Shown: one piece after another, positions 16,989 through 26,458 of the stretch
Position numbering within the stretch: the first letter of the stretch is position 1
How the letters are laid out: every line of letters begins with the position of its first letter
From: Kushneria avicenniae
GTDB taxonomy: Bacteria > Pseudomonadota > Gammaproteobacteria > Pseudomonadales > Halomonadaceae
Assembly (NCBI RefSeq): GCF_900112585.1
Contig: NZ_FOLY01000005.1
Coordinates: 62,001 to 126,000, forward strand
Length of the DNA: 64,000 nt
Direction of reading: 5' to 3'
The notes under the pieces: model-generated
Seen by the model: only the letters and a program-made list of their open reading frames with translations
Told to the model about the DNA's origin: nothing
Database searches by the model: none
Position numbers and translations under genes: made by a program

Positions 16989-17967
16989 TGGCTCGCCCCC
17001 GCTTCAGGTCGCCATTTCCGGCGCCGGGCGAATGGGCGCCAGGCACGCCCGCATCTTCGATGATCTGGCCGATACCGAGGTCTGTGTGATTCATGACCCG
17101 CGCCCGGCCGCTGAATGCGATCTGCCGGCGCATCTGCAGCGCCGCTGTACCCGCAGTTACCGGGCCTTTCTGGAGCGGGCGCGCCTGGCCGACATGGCCG
17201 TGGTGGCCGGTCCCACGGCGACCCATTCTGGCGTGGCCCGCGATCTGATCGGTTGTGGCCTGCCGTGCCTGGTGGAAAAGCCCATGACCATGCGGCCGTG
17301 GGAGTGTCTGATGCTGGATCGCATGGCCCGCGCGCGCGGTATCGGTCTCTACTGTGCCCATGTCGAACGGTTCAATCCCGCGCTTCGGGCCACCGCTGAC
17401 GTACTGCGCACCTGGCAGTGGGAAACGGTCAGCCTGACCCGGCAGAATCCGGGCAGTACCCGGCTTTCGGGTGACTCCATCGTGACGGATCTGATGATCC
17501 ATGACCTGGACATCATGCAGCACGTCATGGGACTGACGCCCGAAGCCCTGCTGGCGGTCGAGGGCGGCACGGATGAGCAGGGGCGAGCCGTGGGCGAGGG
17601 CGCCAGCCACGTCACGGTGCGTCTGCAGGGTGATGCCGGCTATCCGGTCACGCTGAACACCGGAAGGCTGCCGGATCATCCGGTTCGCGCCATTCACGCC
17701 CGGGGCACACAGGGCCGCCTGCATGTCGATCTGCTCAACGGCTGTCATCATCTGGAACCCGCCGAGGGCGTCACGCCGCCGATACCGTTGGTCAGCGCCC
17801 CCGGAGACGCACTGACCCACCAGGCTCGCGCGATGGTGGCAAGCGTCATGGACGGACGTGCCCACGGACTGGCCAGTGCCCGGGAGTCCTGGCAGACGCT
17901 GACCCTTTGTCACCTCATCGAGCAGCGCCTGCGGCTGACTGCCCACCAGGACAGTTGTCTGCATTGA
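16978..17967 (+). CDS. Gfo/Idh/MocA-family oxidoreductase
   Basis: 329 residues. A Rossmann motif GAGRMGARHA lies near residue 12-21, VEKPMT (around 99) is the family's catalytic-lysine motif, and HVERFNPA and DLMIHDLDI follow in the C-terminal substrate domain. NAD(P)-dependent oxidation of a sugar or sugar nucleotide is the likely activity. The start at 16978 overlaps the aminotransferase by 11 bases, implying coupled translation and a shared pathway. Confidence 0.87.
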   Translation: MTADGSPPLQVAISGAGRMGARHARIFDDLADTEVCVIHDPRPAAECDLPAHLQRRCTRSYRAFLERARLADMAVVAGPTATHSGVARDLIGCGLPCLVEKPMTMRPWECLMLDRMARARGIGLYCAHVERFNPALRATADVLRTWQWETVSLTRQNPGSTRLSGDSIVTDLMIHDLDIMQHVMGLTPEALLAVEGGTDEQGRAVGEGASHVTVRLQGDAGYPVTLNTGRLPDHPVRAIHARGTQGRLHVDLLNGCHHLEPAEGVTPPIPLVSAPGDALTHQARAMVASVMDGRAHGLASARESWQTLTLCHLIEQRLRLTAHQDSCLH

Positions 17968-18049
17968 GGACGTGGCGATGCTGAAGTCGATGGTGCTAAA
18001 GTCATTAATACGTGCCGCCGGGCGGCCGTTCACACGGGAAGGTAACTAC

Positions 18050-18181
18050 ATGAAACGCATGATGCTTTTGATGGTTGTAATGCTGCTGTCTGCTGGCGTT
18101 CTCGGCGGATGTAACACCATGCACGGCGCCGGAGAGGACATCTCCGACGGCGGTCAGGCCATTCAGAACGCCGCCGACTAG
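18050..18181 (+). CDS. Entericidin-like small lipoprotein
   Basis: 43 residues: KRM, a hydrophobic segment, a lipobox LGGC with Cys at residue 22, then a short polar tail (GEDISDGGQAIQNAAD) typical of EcnA/EcnB. The mature protein would be an outer-membrane or periplasmic lipopeptide of about 22 residues. Entericidin B is linked to stationary-phase lysis in E. coli; similar peptides are common without known function. GGAAGGTAACTAC precedes the ATG. The frame is open upstream to 17972 but lacks a site. Confidence 0.85.
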   Translation: MKRMMLLMVVMLLSAGVLGGCNTMHGAGEDISDGGQAIQNAAD

Positions 18182-18201
18182 GGCGCGCTTCTCACGGCCG
18201 A

Positions 18202-18238
18202 AACGGGGCCCGCAGCCATCCGGTTGCGGGCCCCCGTT
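18202..18238 (+). terminator. Probable terminator after the entericidin-like gene
   Basis: AACGGGGCCCGCA and TGCGGGCCCCCGTT form a long G/C stem with one bulged base and a ten-base loop, between two convergent genes. There is no clean T-run, so efficiency is uncertain. Confidence 0.55.
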
Positions 18239-18256
18239 GCGCTGTGGTCGCAGCAA

Positions 18257-18979
18257 CTACATGGCGTGCTTGATGCCCTTGTTGACCAGAAGCCAGTTGG
18301 CCGGATAGGAACCCAAAAAACCGACCAGCATGGCAATCTGCATCATGAACCAGAATTCGGGGGTGGCCGCATTCATTTCACCACCCAGAAACAGCGGCGT
18401 GGCGATCAGCAGCCATAGAACCATGCCGATCTGAAAAGCGATCAGCGACAGCGTATCGGCCTTGACAGCATCGATCAGCGCACGGCGTGGCGAGCGCTCG
18501 CCCATCTCGCGGATGGGCAGATACTGAAACAGGATGCCAAAGGCATAGGCCGCCAGAAACGCCAGCAGAAAGTGCCCCGCCATATGGGACCCCAGAAAGG
18601 CAAAGCCGGTCGCCGTGGCCAGCGGTGCCGCGACGATATCGCCCAGCGTGCACCCCCCGCCACAGTGAGTGGCAGAGACAAATACCCCCTGCCATTCGGG
18701 CTTGTCACTGTGATGATGGCCGTCATGAGACGCATGATCGTCGTGCTCGTGGCCGCCGTGCTCGTGATGCCCGCAAGCCTGATGGCCCTGATGAGCAGGC
18801 GCCGCTCTGCCCATTTTTTGATACGCCCACCATCCCAGCACCGGCATGTAGAGCCCCGTGATCGGCCAGGTCACATTCATGACTGCCATGTGCTGTGGGC
18901 GGCGGTGCACATCAATGGCGATCAACGCACAGGTCACCACCCCCAGCATCAGAAATACCCACGACCAGATGGTCAGCAT
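18257..18979 (-). CDS. DUF4396-family membrane protein with His-rich loop
   Basis: 240 residues with about six helices. After two N-terminal helices comes a His-rich loop (about residues 62-92, over a dozen His) and then THCGGGCTLGDI, a Cys/His motif that is typical of DUF4396. A metal-linked transport role is plausible because of these residues, but the family has no established function. Start at 18979, preceded by GGAGTGTGCCG; the longer frame to 19081 has no site. Confidence 0.8.
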   Translation of the reverse strand: MLTIWSWVFLMLGVVTCALIAIDVHRRPQHMAVMNVTWPITGLYMPVLGWWAYQKMGRAAPAHQGHQACGHHEHGGHEHDDHASHDGHHHSDKPEWQGVFVSATHCGGGCTLGDIVAAPLATATGFAFLGSHMAGHFLLAFLAAYAFGILFQYLPIREMGERSPRRALIDAVKADTLSLIAFQIGMVLWLLIATPLFLGGEMNAATPEFWFMMQIAMLVGFLGSYPANWLLVNKGIKHAM

Positions 18980-19126
18980 CGGCACACTCCCTGTCGCCTT
19001 CAGTTTGAATTTATCCGGAGACAAGGGTTTAGTGCAGACAGGATCATTCAGCAAACCATGGGGCAGGCCAGGGTTAACCACCGTGAACGTTGTCGCGCGA
19101 TATCGAAAGAGGCGCGGGGCTGCGGA

Positions 19127-20026
19127 TCAACCCTCCCTGATGCGCCGCTGCGCCCGCAGGGTATCCAGGGTATAGAGCGCCAGACCTGCCCAGATGCAGG
19201 CGAAGGTGATCAGACTGGCCCGACTGAAGGGCTCACCGAAAATAAACACGCCGGTGAGCAGATGCAGGGTCGGGGTCATGTACTGAATCAGCCCCAGCGT
19301 GCCGAGCTTCAATCGCCGCGCGCCCATGGTAAACAGCACCAGCGGCAGCACGGTGACCAGCCCGCAGCCGATCAGCAGTACGTCGGTGCTGATGCTGCCC
19401 TGCAAAAAGACCGCCTGTTGCTGCTGATAGAGATGGCCCAGCCAGAGCAGGGCAAACGGCAGCAGCAGCATGGTTTCGATATAAAGCCCGGTGATGCTGT
19501 CAACGCCGATGCGCTTTCGAATCGCCCCGTAAAAGCCGAAACTGCCGGCAAGGATCAGCGATACCCAGGGCACCCGCCCGAAGCCCACGACCATGATCAT
19601 CACGCCGGCGGCCGCCAGCAGCACGGCAGCGACCTGCAGCGGGCGCAGCCGCTCGCGAAAGAAGACCAGCCCCAGCACCACGTTGAGCAGCGGATTGATG
19701 TAGTAGCCAAGGCTGGCCTGCAGGACGTGATGACTCGAGACTGCCCAGATGAACAGGCCCCAGTTGACGCTGATCAGAACGGCAGTGGTCATCAGCGCCA
19801 GCAGCAGACGGCGGTCGCGTACAACGGCCATGATGCGTGCACTGCGATGGGTGAGCACCACAAACAGTGTCAGAAGGACGGCGGCCCATATCATGCGATG
19901 GGCCAGGATCTCCCAGGGAGTCACTGACGGGCCGATCAGGTGGAAGTAAAGCGGCAGCACGCCCCACATTGAAAAGCAGCCCAGGGCGGCCAGCAGTCCT
20001 GCACCTTGTTCACGCTTGTCCGTCAT
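19127..20026 (-). CDS. rarD: RarD-type EamA-family transporter
   Basis: 299 residues with ten membrane helices and two EamA repeats. The segments GCFSMWGVLPLYF, EILAHRMIWA, NWGLFIWAV and SLGYYINPLLNV are characteristic of RarD. It is a drug/metabolite exporter of the inner membrane with unknown physiological substrate (chloramphenicol sensitivity has been linked to the E. coli gene). AAGGACGCAGGCG precedes the ATG. It is divergent from arsR with a 103-base gap. Confidence 0.92.
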   Translation of the reverse strand: MTDKREQGAGLLAALGCFSMWGVLPLYFHLIGPSVTPWEILAHRMIWAAVLLTLFVVLTHRSARIMAVVRDRRLLLALMTTAVLISVNWGLFIWAVSSHHVLQASLGYYINPLLNVVLGLVFFRERLRPLQVAAVLLAAAGVMIMVVGFGRVPWVSLILAGSFGFYGAIRKRIGVDSITGLYIETMLLLPFALLWLGHLYQQQQAVFLQGSISTDVLLIGCGLVTVLPLVLFTMGARRLKLGTLGLIQYMTPTLHLLTGVFIFGEPFSRASLITFACIWAGLALYTLDTLRAQRRIREG

Positions 20027-20109
20027 CGCCTGCGTCCTTCACATAAAGATCGGCATCATACGCCCGATGGCAGGTCACAGCGACGCACCCGACTGGATTC
20101 GTTTTTGAT

Positions 20110-20129
20110 ATGTCCATATTATTGGACAT
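20110..20129 (+). promoter_or_regulatory. Candidate ArsR operator
   Basis: ATGTCCA (20110-20116) and TGGACAT (20123-20129) form a perfect seven-base dyad with a six-base A/T centre, ending at the base before the arsR start codon. Its place on top of the translation start suits autorepression by ArsR. Confidence 0.7.
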
Positions 20130-20486
20130 ATGGACAATGAAACCGCTATCGATATCTTTGCTGCACTGGCCCAGCGCACTCGTCTGGACGCCTTTAAGCT
20201 GCTGGTGCGTCACGAGCCCGAAGGGCTGGCCGCCGGCGAGCTGGCGCGCCATCTAGAGGTGCCGCACAACACGCTGTCGGCCCACCTGAGCGTACTCTCG
20301 CGTGCCGGCCTTGTGGTGTCGCAGCGTCAAAGTCGCTCGATCATCTACCGTGCCAGCCTTGACCGGATGCAGGAGACGCTGGCCTTTCTGGCCCGCGACT
20401 GCTGCGACGGACGCCCCGAGCTCTGTGCGCCGCTGTTGAGCCCTCTGCAGTCCGAAGACTGTCCTGAACCAGAGGATCCATCATGA
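20130..20486 (+). CDS. arsR: ArsR-family arsenic-responsive repressor
   Basis: 118 residues. Winged helix with GELARHLEVPHNTLSAHLSVL as HTH (about 37-56). Cys91, Cys92 and Cys99 near the C-terminus match the C-terminal three-cysteine arsenite site of Acidithiobacillus-type ArsR; the CVCDLC site in helix alpha-3 of plasmid ArsR is absent. It would leave the operator when As(III) binds. The stop overlaps the arsC start (ATGA). Confidence 0.92.
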   Translation: MDNETAIDIFAALAQRTRLDAFKLLVRHEPEGLAAGELARHLEVPHNTLSAHLSVLSRAGLVVSQRQSRSIIYRASLDRMQETLAFLARDCCDGRPELCAPLLSPLQSEDCPEPEDPS

Positions 20487-20899
20487 CCTGTGTGATCTAT
20501 CACAACCCCGCCTGCGGCACTTCGCGCAATGTGCTTGAAATGCTGCGTCAGTCCGGCGAGACGCCGAGGGTGATCGAATATCTGGAAACGCCGCCCACCC
20601 GGGCACGGCTGGTCGAACTGCTGGCAGCAATGGAGATGTCGCCCCGTGAGCTGCTGCGCCGCAAGGAGCCGGCCTGCGCCGAGCTGGGGCTTGAGGGGCC
20701 AGCCGTGAGTGATGATCAACTGATCGATGCCATGAGCGCGCATCCCGTCCTGATCAACCGCCCGATCGTGATCACCGACAAGGGCGTGCGGCTGTGTCGA
20801 CCCTCCGAGCAGGTCCTGGCCCTGCTGGCTCATCCACTGAGCGAATTCACGAAAGAGGATGGCGAAGTGGTGCACTTCGGGGGCTCGACGCGTGAATGA
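20483..20899 (+). CDS. arsC: Arsenate reductase, glutaredoxin-dependent ArsC
   Basis: 138 residues of the R773-type ArsC family. The catalytic Cys11 lies in [10 protein letters not shown]; the conserved arginines are in LRRKEP and LINRPIV and VRLCRP. Reduces As(V) to As(III) with glutathione/glutaredoxin, giving the substrate of the efflux pump encoded two genes downstream. It overlaps arsR by four bases and arsH by eight. Confidence 0.95.
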   Translation: MTCVIYHNPACGTSRNVLEMLRQSGETPRVIEYLETPPTRARLVELLAAMEMSPRELLRRKEPACAELGLEGPAVSDDQLIDAMSAHPVLINRPIVITDKGVRLCRPSEQVLALLAHPLSEFTKEDGEVVHFGGSTRE

Positions 20900-21605
20900 C
20901 ACCTTCCCCCACATCGACATGAATCAGCTTCAGCCCATCGATGTCGAGGCGTTGATCGGTCCGAATGATTCCCGCCACGCGCCACGGATTCTGGTGCTGT
21001 ATGGCTCGCTGCGCGAGCGTGCCTATTCGCGGCTGGTGGCTGAGGAGGCCGGCCGGCTTCTGCGCTGGTTCGGCTGCGAGGTGGCTACCTTCAACCCTTC
21101 CGGGCTGCCACTGCCCGATGACGCCGAGGCCGATCACCCAAAGGTTGCCGAGCTTCGTGAACTGGCGCAGTGGTCAGAGGGCATGGTGTGGGTCAGTCCC
21201 GAGCGTCATGGCGCGATGACCGGCATCATGAAGACCCAGATCGACTGGATTCCGCTCTCGCTTGGCGGCGTACGGCCCACCCAGGGCAAGACGCTGGCGG
21301 TGATGGAAGTCTCCGGCGGCAGTCAGAGTTTCAACGCGGTCAATCAGATGCGCCTGCTGGGCCGCTGGATGCGCATGCTGACCATCCCCAATCAGTCCTC
21401 GGTACCGAAAGCCTTCAATGAGTTTGATGATGATGGACGCATGCAGGCCTCGCCGCTCTATAACCGCATTGTTGATGTCTGTGAGGAGCTGGTGAAGTTC
21501 ACCTGGCTGACACGCGGTCGCGCCGGTTATCTCGTCGACCGCTACTCCGAGCGGGTGGAGAGCGCCGAGGAAGTCTCGGCACGCGTCAATCAGCGCACTC
21601 TCTAG
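20892..21605 (+). CDS. arsH: ArsH, NADPH-dependent FMN reductase
   Basis: 237 residues. [12 protein letters not shown] is the FMN phosphate loop and [10 protein letters not shown] the isoalloxazine-side loop of ArsH. The family oxidises trivalent methyl- or phenyl-arsenicals and reduces quinones or metals. The GTG at 20892 overlaps the arsC end and follows a GGGGG stretch; a later ATG at 20919 has no site. The ArsH N-terminus is usually long, so the longer form is preferred. Confidence 0.93.
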   Translation: MNDTFPHIDMNQLQPIDVEALIGPNDSRHAPRILVLYGSLRERAYSRLVAEEAGRLLRWFGCEVATFNPSGLPLPDDAEADHPKVAELRELAQWSEGMVWVSPERHGAMTGIMKTQIDWIPLSLGGVRPTQGKTLAVMEVSGGSQSFNAVNQMRLLGRWMRMLTIPNQSSVPKAFNEFDDDGRMQASPLYNRIVDVCEELVKFTWLTRGRAGYLVDRYSERVESAEEVSARVNQRTL

Positions 21606-21620
21606 CAGGCGGATATCAAC

Positions 21621-22934
21621 ATGCTGGCACTGAGTATTTTCGTGATCACTCTGATACTGGTGATCTGGCAGCCGCGTGGCCTCGGCATCGGCTGGAGCGC
21701 GCTGGGAGGCGCCCTGGTGGCGCTGGGCACCGGTGTGGTGGGCTGGGGTGATGTCGCCACTGTCTGGGGCATCGTCTGGGACGCCACCTTCACCTTCGTG
21801 GCACTGATCATTATCTCGCTGATTCTCGATGAGGCGGGCTTTTTCAGCTGGGCGGCGCTGCACATTGCCCGCTGGGGCAACGGTCATGGACCACGGCTGT
21901 TTGTGCTGATCGTGATGCTTGGCGCGGTGATCGCAGCACTTTTTGCCAACGACGGCGCGGCGCTGTTGCTCACACCGATCGTGCTGGCGATTCTGATGCG
22001 CCTTGAATTCAGTCCCCGCGCGGCGCTGGCCTTTATTCTGGCGACCGGTTTTGTGGCCGACACCACCAGCCTGCCGCTGGTGATCTCGAACCTGGTCAAT
22101 ATCGTCACCGCCAATTACTTCGAGATCGGCTTCGGGGAGTACGCGCTGGTGATGGTGCCGGTCAATCTGGTGTCGCTGGCGGCGACGCTTGCGGTGCTGT
22201 GGCTCTACTGTCGTCGTGAAGTTCCACGCCACTATGACCGCAGCCGGCTGGAAAAACCGGCCAGCGCCATCGTGGATGTCCGGGTCTTTCGCGCCGCTTT
22301 TCCGCTGCTGGCGGTGCTGCTGGTGGCCCTGTTCGTGACGGCCCGCTGGCACGTGCCCTTTACCTTCATCATGGGGACGGCGGCGCTGGTGCTGATGGCG
22401 ATTGCCGGACGCTGGGGAAGGCGGGAAAAGTCGGTAATTCCACTGTTCCGGGTGCTCAGGTACGCCCCCTGGCAGATCGTGCTCTTTTCGCTTGGCATGT
22501 ATCTGGTGGTCTATGGGCTGGGCAATGCCGGGCTGACAGAAGGCGCCGCGAGCCTGCTGACCCGGCTGGCCGGTCAGGGCACGTTCGTTGCCACACTGGG
22601 CACCGGGGCGGGGCTGGCGGTACTGGCCTCGGTCGTCAACAACCTGCCTGCCACCCTGATCGGCGCGCTGGCGATCGATCAGGCTCAGGTCCCCGAGCTC
22701 ACTCGGCAGCTGATGGCCTATGCCAGCGTCATTGGCAACGATCTGGGCCCCAAGTTCACCCCGATCGGCAGTCTGGCCACGCTTTTGTGGCTGCATGTGC
22801 TCGCCGGCAAGGGACATCGCATCGGCTGGGGGCAGTACATGAAGGTAGGCCTTGTGATGACCCCGCCCGTGCTTCTGGCCACCCTGATCGCGCTGGCAGT
22901 GTGGGGGCCGCTGGCGATTCGACTCGGTGGGTAG
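21621..22934 (+). CDS. arsB: ArsB arsenite efflux pump
   Basis: 437 residues and about twelve helices. The [12 protein letters not shown] and [17 protein letters not shown] segments are hallmarks of ArsB in the ion-transporter superfamily; NNLPATL lies in the second half. Exports As(III)/Sb(III) with the proton motive force. It begins 15 bases after arsH and is the last gene of the arsRCHB unit. Confidence 0.95.
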   Translation: MLALSIFVITLILVIWQPRGLGIGWSALGGALVALGTGVVGWGDVATVWGIVWDATFTFVALIIISLILDEAGFFSWAALHIARWGNGHGPRLFVLIVMLGAVIAALFANDGAALLLTPIVLAILMRLEFSPRAALAFILATGFVADTTSLPLVISNLVNIVTANYFEIGFGEYALVMVPVNLVSLAATLAVLWLYCRREVPRHYDRSRLEKPASAIVDVRVFRAAFPLLAVLLVALFVTARWHVPFTFIMGTAALVLMAIAGRWGRREKSVIPLFRVLRYAPWQIVLFSLGMYLVVYGLGNAGLTEGAASLLTRLAGQGTFVATLGTGAGLAVLASVVNNLPATLIGALAIDQAQVPELTRQLMAYASVIGNDLGPKFTPIGSLATLLWLHVLAGKGHRIGWGQYMKVGLVMTPPVLLATLIALAVWGPLAIRLGG

Positions 22935-23094
22935 TATCAGGTCACATCGCGCCAGCATGGGAGGGGCCCGGGCGAAGGGGAATATCAGATCGGGCTCAAG
23001 AAGCAGACGCCGGCGGCCGATCTTGCCTGTAACAATGATTCGGGTCGCCGTCGTGACATCCGCCCGCCACACTGCCATAGCGGCAGGAGCCTCC

Positions 23095-24426
23095 ATGTTT
23101 CGAAATACCCTCTCTTCCCGGCAGGTGTCGCTGGCGGACGCCATTCATCGCGCCATGGCCGTGATCGAATTCGATCCGCAGGGCACGATCCTGTGCGCCA
23201 ATCCGGCCTTTTACAAGGCGAGCGGTTACAGCGCCGAGACGCTTGTGGGCTGTCACCACAGCCTGCTGTGCCCCCGCGAGCTGGTTGAAAGCGATGAGTA
23301 CGCCGGGTTCTGGCCCCGGCTGCGCGAGGGTGAGTCCATTAGTGGGCGCTGCAAGCGGCTGCGTCAGGACGGCACGCCGCTATGGCTGGAAGCCACCTAC
23401 CATCCGATTCCCGACCGGCACGGGCAGGTTGTGCGTGTGATCAAGATCGCCACCGATATCACGGTGCAGGTGCGTGCCGAGCAGGAGATGGATAGTCGAC
23501 TGGCGGCTATCAACCGCTCGATGGCCGTTATCGAGTTGACGCCGGACGGTCATATCCTCACTGCCAATCAGAATTTTCTGGACACGGTGGGCTATCGGCT
23601 CGAGGAGATCGAGGGCGAGCATCACCGTATTTTCTGCGGGAAAGCGCTGGCGGCAAGTCCCGAATACCGAGCCTTCTGGGCGCAGCTCAATGCCGGCGAG
23701 TACGTGTCCGGTCAGTTCAAACGCTTTGACAGACAGGGGCGCACCCTGTGGCTGGAAGCCACCTATAACCCGATCTTTGATGACGGCGGCCGGCTCTACA
23801 AGGTCATCAAGTTCGCCAGCAACATCACCGAGCGGGTCGAACGTGAAACCGAAAGTCTGCGTCTGGCCTGTCGTATTTCGGCTGACACCGAAAATACCGC
23901 TGACAACGGCAGCCGCATCATCGATGAGACCGTGCGTGAAATCCGAAGCATCGCCGACCGGGTCGAGGCCACGTCCCGACTGCTGAACGATCTGACGGCT
24001 CAGGCCGCCGGTATCACGGCCATTGTCGAAACCATTCAGTCGATTGCCGCCCAGACCAATCTGCTCTCGCTCAACGCTGCCATCGAGGCTGCCCGTGCCG
24101 GTGAACACGGCCGCGGCTTTTCGGTGGTGGCTCATGAGGTGCGCGCGCTTGCCCGTCGCACCGCCGAGGCCACCAGCGAGATTGCCGGCACGGTCGATAC
24201 CCTCCAGACGCTCTCCCACAGCGCCAGTACCAGTATGCATACCTGCCAGGAGAGCGTGGAAAAGGGGGTCGGCATGGCCGGTGATGCCGGCAGGGCGATC
24301 ATTCGGATCAGTGCCTGTACCAGCGACATGGTCATGGCGGTGCGCAACATGGCGTCTTCCACGGAGCTCGGTGACCAGCCCTGTACACAGGTACAGGCGA
24401 CCGAGGCCCTGGGGGCTGTTGAGTGA
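23095..24426 (+). CDS. Soluble PAS-PAS-MCP signalling protein (BdlA-like)
   Basis: 443 residues: PAS 1 (about 20-125, [19 protein letters not shown] start), PAS 2 (about 140-250) and a methyl-accepting signalling domain (about 265-430) with the hairpin [20 protein letters not shown]. There is no membrane helix and no HAMP. The same order is found in BdlA of Pseudomonas aeruginosa, which mediates biofilm dispersion, and in Aer-like sensors; the two PAS domains also carry Cys in similar positions. I start at 23095 after AGGAG. No chemotaxis gene is in the window. Confidence 0.88.
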   Translation: MFRNTLSSRQVSLADAIHRAMAVIEFDPQGTILCANPAFYKASGYSAETLVGCHHSLLCPRELVESDEYAGFWPRLREGESISGRCKRLRQDGTPLWLEATYHPIPDRHGQVVRVIKIATDITVQVRAEQEMDSRLAAINRSMAVIELTPDGHILTANQNFLDTVGYRLEEIEGEHHRIFCGKALAASPEYRAFWAQLNAGEYVSGQFKRFDRQGRTLWLEATYNPIFDDGGRLYKVIKFASNITERVERETESLRLACRISADTENTADNGSRIIDETVREIRSIADRVEATSRLLNDLTAQAAGITAIVETIQSIAAQTNLLSLNAAIEAARAGEHGRGFSVVAHEVRALARRTAEATSEIAGTVDTLQTLSHSASTSMHTCQESVEKGVGMAGDAGRAIIRISACTSDMVMAVRNMASSTELGDQPCTQVQATEALGAVE

Positions 24427-24429
24427 CGC

Positions 24430-24512
24430 TGTCATAACGATATCAGGAATGCTGATTTAGCCTGTAAAGATTAAAGGGTTATATTGAAAGCCGTTTTGAT
24501 AGCGTTATGACA
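24430..24512. promoter_or_regulatory. Long inverted repeat around the cysB-like promoter
   Basis: TGTCATAACGATATC (24430-24444) and GATAGCGTTATGACA (24498-24512) are inverted copies that match at 14 of 15 positions, with 53 bases between them. The right copy ends at the ribosome binding site of the LysR gene. The core ATAACG recurs at other promoters of the sulfur island. Autoregulation by the LysR protein is the simplest reading. Confidence 0.6.
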
Positions 24513-24522
24513 TGAGGTCGCC

Positions 24523-25449
24523 GTGAATTTTCAGCAGCTGCGAATCGTTCGAGAGGTCGTTCGTCGTCAGTTCAATCTGACCGAAGCCTCCAACGCGCTC
24601 TTCACCTCTCAATCCGGTGCCAGCAAGCACATCCGCGATCTGGAAGACGAGCTGGGTGTGGTGCTTTTTGAGCGTCGTGGCAAGCGCCTGCTGGGCCTGA
24701 CCCCGGCAGGGGCCACGCTGGTTGAAACCATCGAACGTATTCTGCTGGACAGCGAAAATCTGAAACGGCTGGCTCAGCAGTGGGTGCACGAGGATCAGGG
24801 CCGCCTGCGTATTGCCACCACCCATACTCAGGCCCGCTATGTGCTGCCGCGCATCATTGCGCACTTTCGTCGCGATTTTCCGCGGGTGCATCTTGAGCTT
24901 CAGCAGTGCGGACCGAGTGAAATCGTCTCGCTTTTGCGGGCCGGCAAGGTGGACATCGGCATGGCCACCGAAGCACTCGGCGATGCCCATCAGGAACTGG
25001 TGACCTTTCCCTTCCATCAGTGGCAGCACGGCATCGTGATTCCCGAGGACCACCCGCTGCGTGAGGTCGAGACCCTGACGCTGGCAGAAGTAGCCCGTTA
25101 CCCGATCGTGACCTATCACGAGGGGTTCACCGGTCGCTCGCGTATCGACCAGGCCTTTACTGCTGCTGGTGTCACGCCGGATGTGGTGATGTCGGCCCTG
25201 GATGCCGATGTGATCAAGACCTATGTCGAGCTGAACCTGGGCGTTGGCATCATCGCTTCCGTGGCCTTTGACCCCGTGCGTGATGCGGGACTGGCGATGC
25301 TCGATCAGGATGATCTCTTCCCGCGCAATACCACGCTGATCGCGTTACGCCGTGGGCATCTGCTACGCAACTTTGCCTACCGCTTTCTGGAGTGCTGCTC
25401 GCCCGAATTGACCAGTGACGCGGTGCAGACCGCGTTGACGCGCGGCTGA
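24523..25449 (+). CDS. CysB/Cbl-like LysR-family regulator
   Basis: 308 residues, LysR HTH (about 18-40, LTEASNALFTSQSGASKHIRDLE) and an effector domain. ATTHTQARYVLP and the VMSALDADVIKTYVELGLG-type segment are distinctive of CysB/Cbl, which respond to sulfate starvation through O-acetylserine or APS. It starts with GTG seven bases after GAGG. Its place beside the sulfonate island supports control of sulfur assimilation; whether it is CysB itself or a Cbl/SsuR-type paralogue cannot be told. Confidence 0.9.
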   Translation: MNFQQLRIVREVVRRQFNLTEASNALFTSQSGASKHIRDLEDELGVVLFERRGKRLLGLTPAGATLVETIERILLDSENLKRLAQQWVHEDQGRLRIATTHTQARYVLPRIIAHFRRDFPRVHLELQQCGPSEIVSLLRAGKVDIGMATEALGDAHQELVTFPFHQWQHGIVIPEDHPLREVETLTLAEVARYPIVTYHEGFTGRSRIDQAFTAAGVTPDVVMSALDADVIKTYVELNLGVGIIASVAFDPVRDAGLAMLDQDDLFPRNTTLIALRRGHLLRNFAYRFLECCSPELTSDAVQTALTRG

Positions 25450-25584
25450 CCTGTCGCCGTGCGGTACTGAAAAGCTTCTCGAAAATCGTGATTTCAGCGT
25501 CTCGACGGGACGGTTCAGGCTATGGGAAGTTTTCAAGGGTCGTGCCGTTGACAGCGCCCGGCCCTGATCATCAGGAGGTCATAC

Positions 25585-26439
25585 ATGCCGCTGACCAGCG
25601 TTGTGGCGTATTTCAATCAGCATCTTGCCTCATTCAACCCGGCCTCCAGCCTGCACTGCCAGGCGGAGATCCACTACGCTTCGCATCACCTTGAAGGCGG
25701 CATCTCGGCGCGTCTGGGTGATCTGACCCTGATTCCCGACATGCGCGCGATCAGAACGCCCGGCGGCGACATCATGGGCTGGGAAGGAGAGCTGATGGTT
25801 CAGGATGGCCATCAGCGTTCGCTGCGTCGCGAGGCCCTCTACCTCTATGCCTGGGACAGCGAGGATATCGTCTTCGTTGATCGATTCCTGCGTGTCCTGC
25901 ATGCCCTGCATTATCTGCACTGCCTGTCCATGGCGCCGCTCAATGCCCTGCGCGGTCACGACCAGTGGCAGCTGATGCTGGATGTGCACTGGCGCCACAT
26001 GCGCGCAGTGCACGATGCCCACGGGGAGGTCTTTGAGGGCCTGTTGCAGCGCCTGGGGCTCTCCACCCGTCAGATCGTGCTGCGCTTGCAGGCCCCGATG
26101 CTGATCGAGGATTCGCATGCCCATGCGGCGGTGCGCAGCTTCATTCAGCGCGGCTATACCCTGTTGGTGGATCACCTGAGCGTTGACGATCCCGCCTGGT
26201 CATTGATGCAATCACTGGGCGTTTGCTGGGTCTCACCGGATACCGGGCGCTGGCAGTCCCACCACACGGGGCAGTGGGTGCGTCATGATCAGTGGGTCCG
26301 CGAGGCCCACCGGCATGGATTGAAGGTGCTGCTGCGCCGCCCCCCGAAGGGCCGCGAGGCGCTGATGACCCACGCTGATGCCGTGCTGGACGCGTCGCTG
26401 ACGGTTACTGCCCTGCCGGCGCAGGCCCGGACCGGGTAG
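25585..26439 (+). CDS. Degenerate EAL-like domain protein
   Basis: 284 residues, soluble. The C-terminal two thirds resemble the EAL phosphodiesterase barrel in outline: a DVHWRHMRAVHD strand, a RQIVLRLQAPM strand, a YTLLVDHLSV strand and a VSPDTGRW strand. The EAL signature, the DDFGTG metal loop and the catalytic Glu residues are missing, so no c-di-GMP hydrolysis is expected. A GGAGGT site precedes the ATG. Position near a BdlA-like protein hints at a c-di-GMP context. The assignment is tentative. Confidence 0.6.
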   Translation: MPLTSVVAYFNQHLASFNPASSLHCQAEIHYASHHLEGGISARLGDLTLIPDMRAIRTPGGDIMGWEGELMVQDGHQRSLRREALYLYAWDSEDIVFVDRFLRVLHALHYLHCLSMAPLNALRGHDQWQLMLDVHWRHMRAVHDAHGEVFEGLLQRLGLSTRQIVLRLQAPMLIEDSHAHAAVRSFIQRGYTLLVDHLSVDDPAWSLMQSLGVCWVSPDTGRWQSHHTGQWVRHDQWVREAHRHGLKVLLRRPPKGREALMTHADAVLDASLTVTALPAQARTG

Positions 26440-26458
26440 GCCGGCAAGGGGCAGCCCT

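Noticed and set aside
18572-19927. 451-codon plus-strand frame
   Set aside because: It lies opposite DUF4396 and RarD, shows no domain features, and is rich in Gln, His and Arg as expected from an antisense frame.
21174-23144. 656-codon frame on the minus strand
   Set aside because: It runs antisense to arsH and arsB, which have complete family motifs; it has a low-complexity Gln/His/Arg-rich translation typical of shadow frames in G/C-rich DNA.
24430-24512. Miniature transposon bounded by inverted repeats
   Set aside because: No target-site duplication is visible and the element lies exactly over a promoter, so a regulatory reading is more likely.
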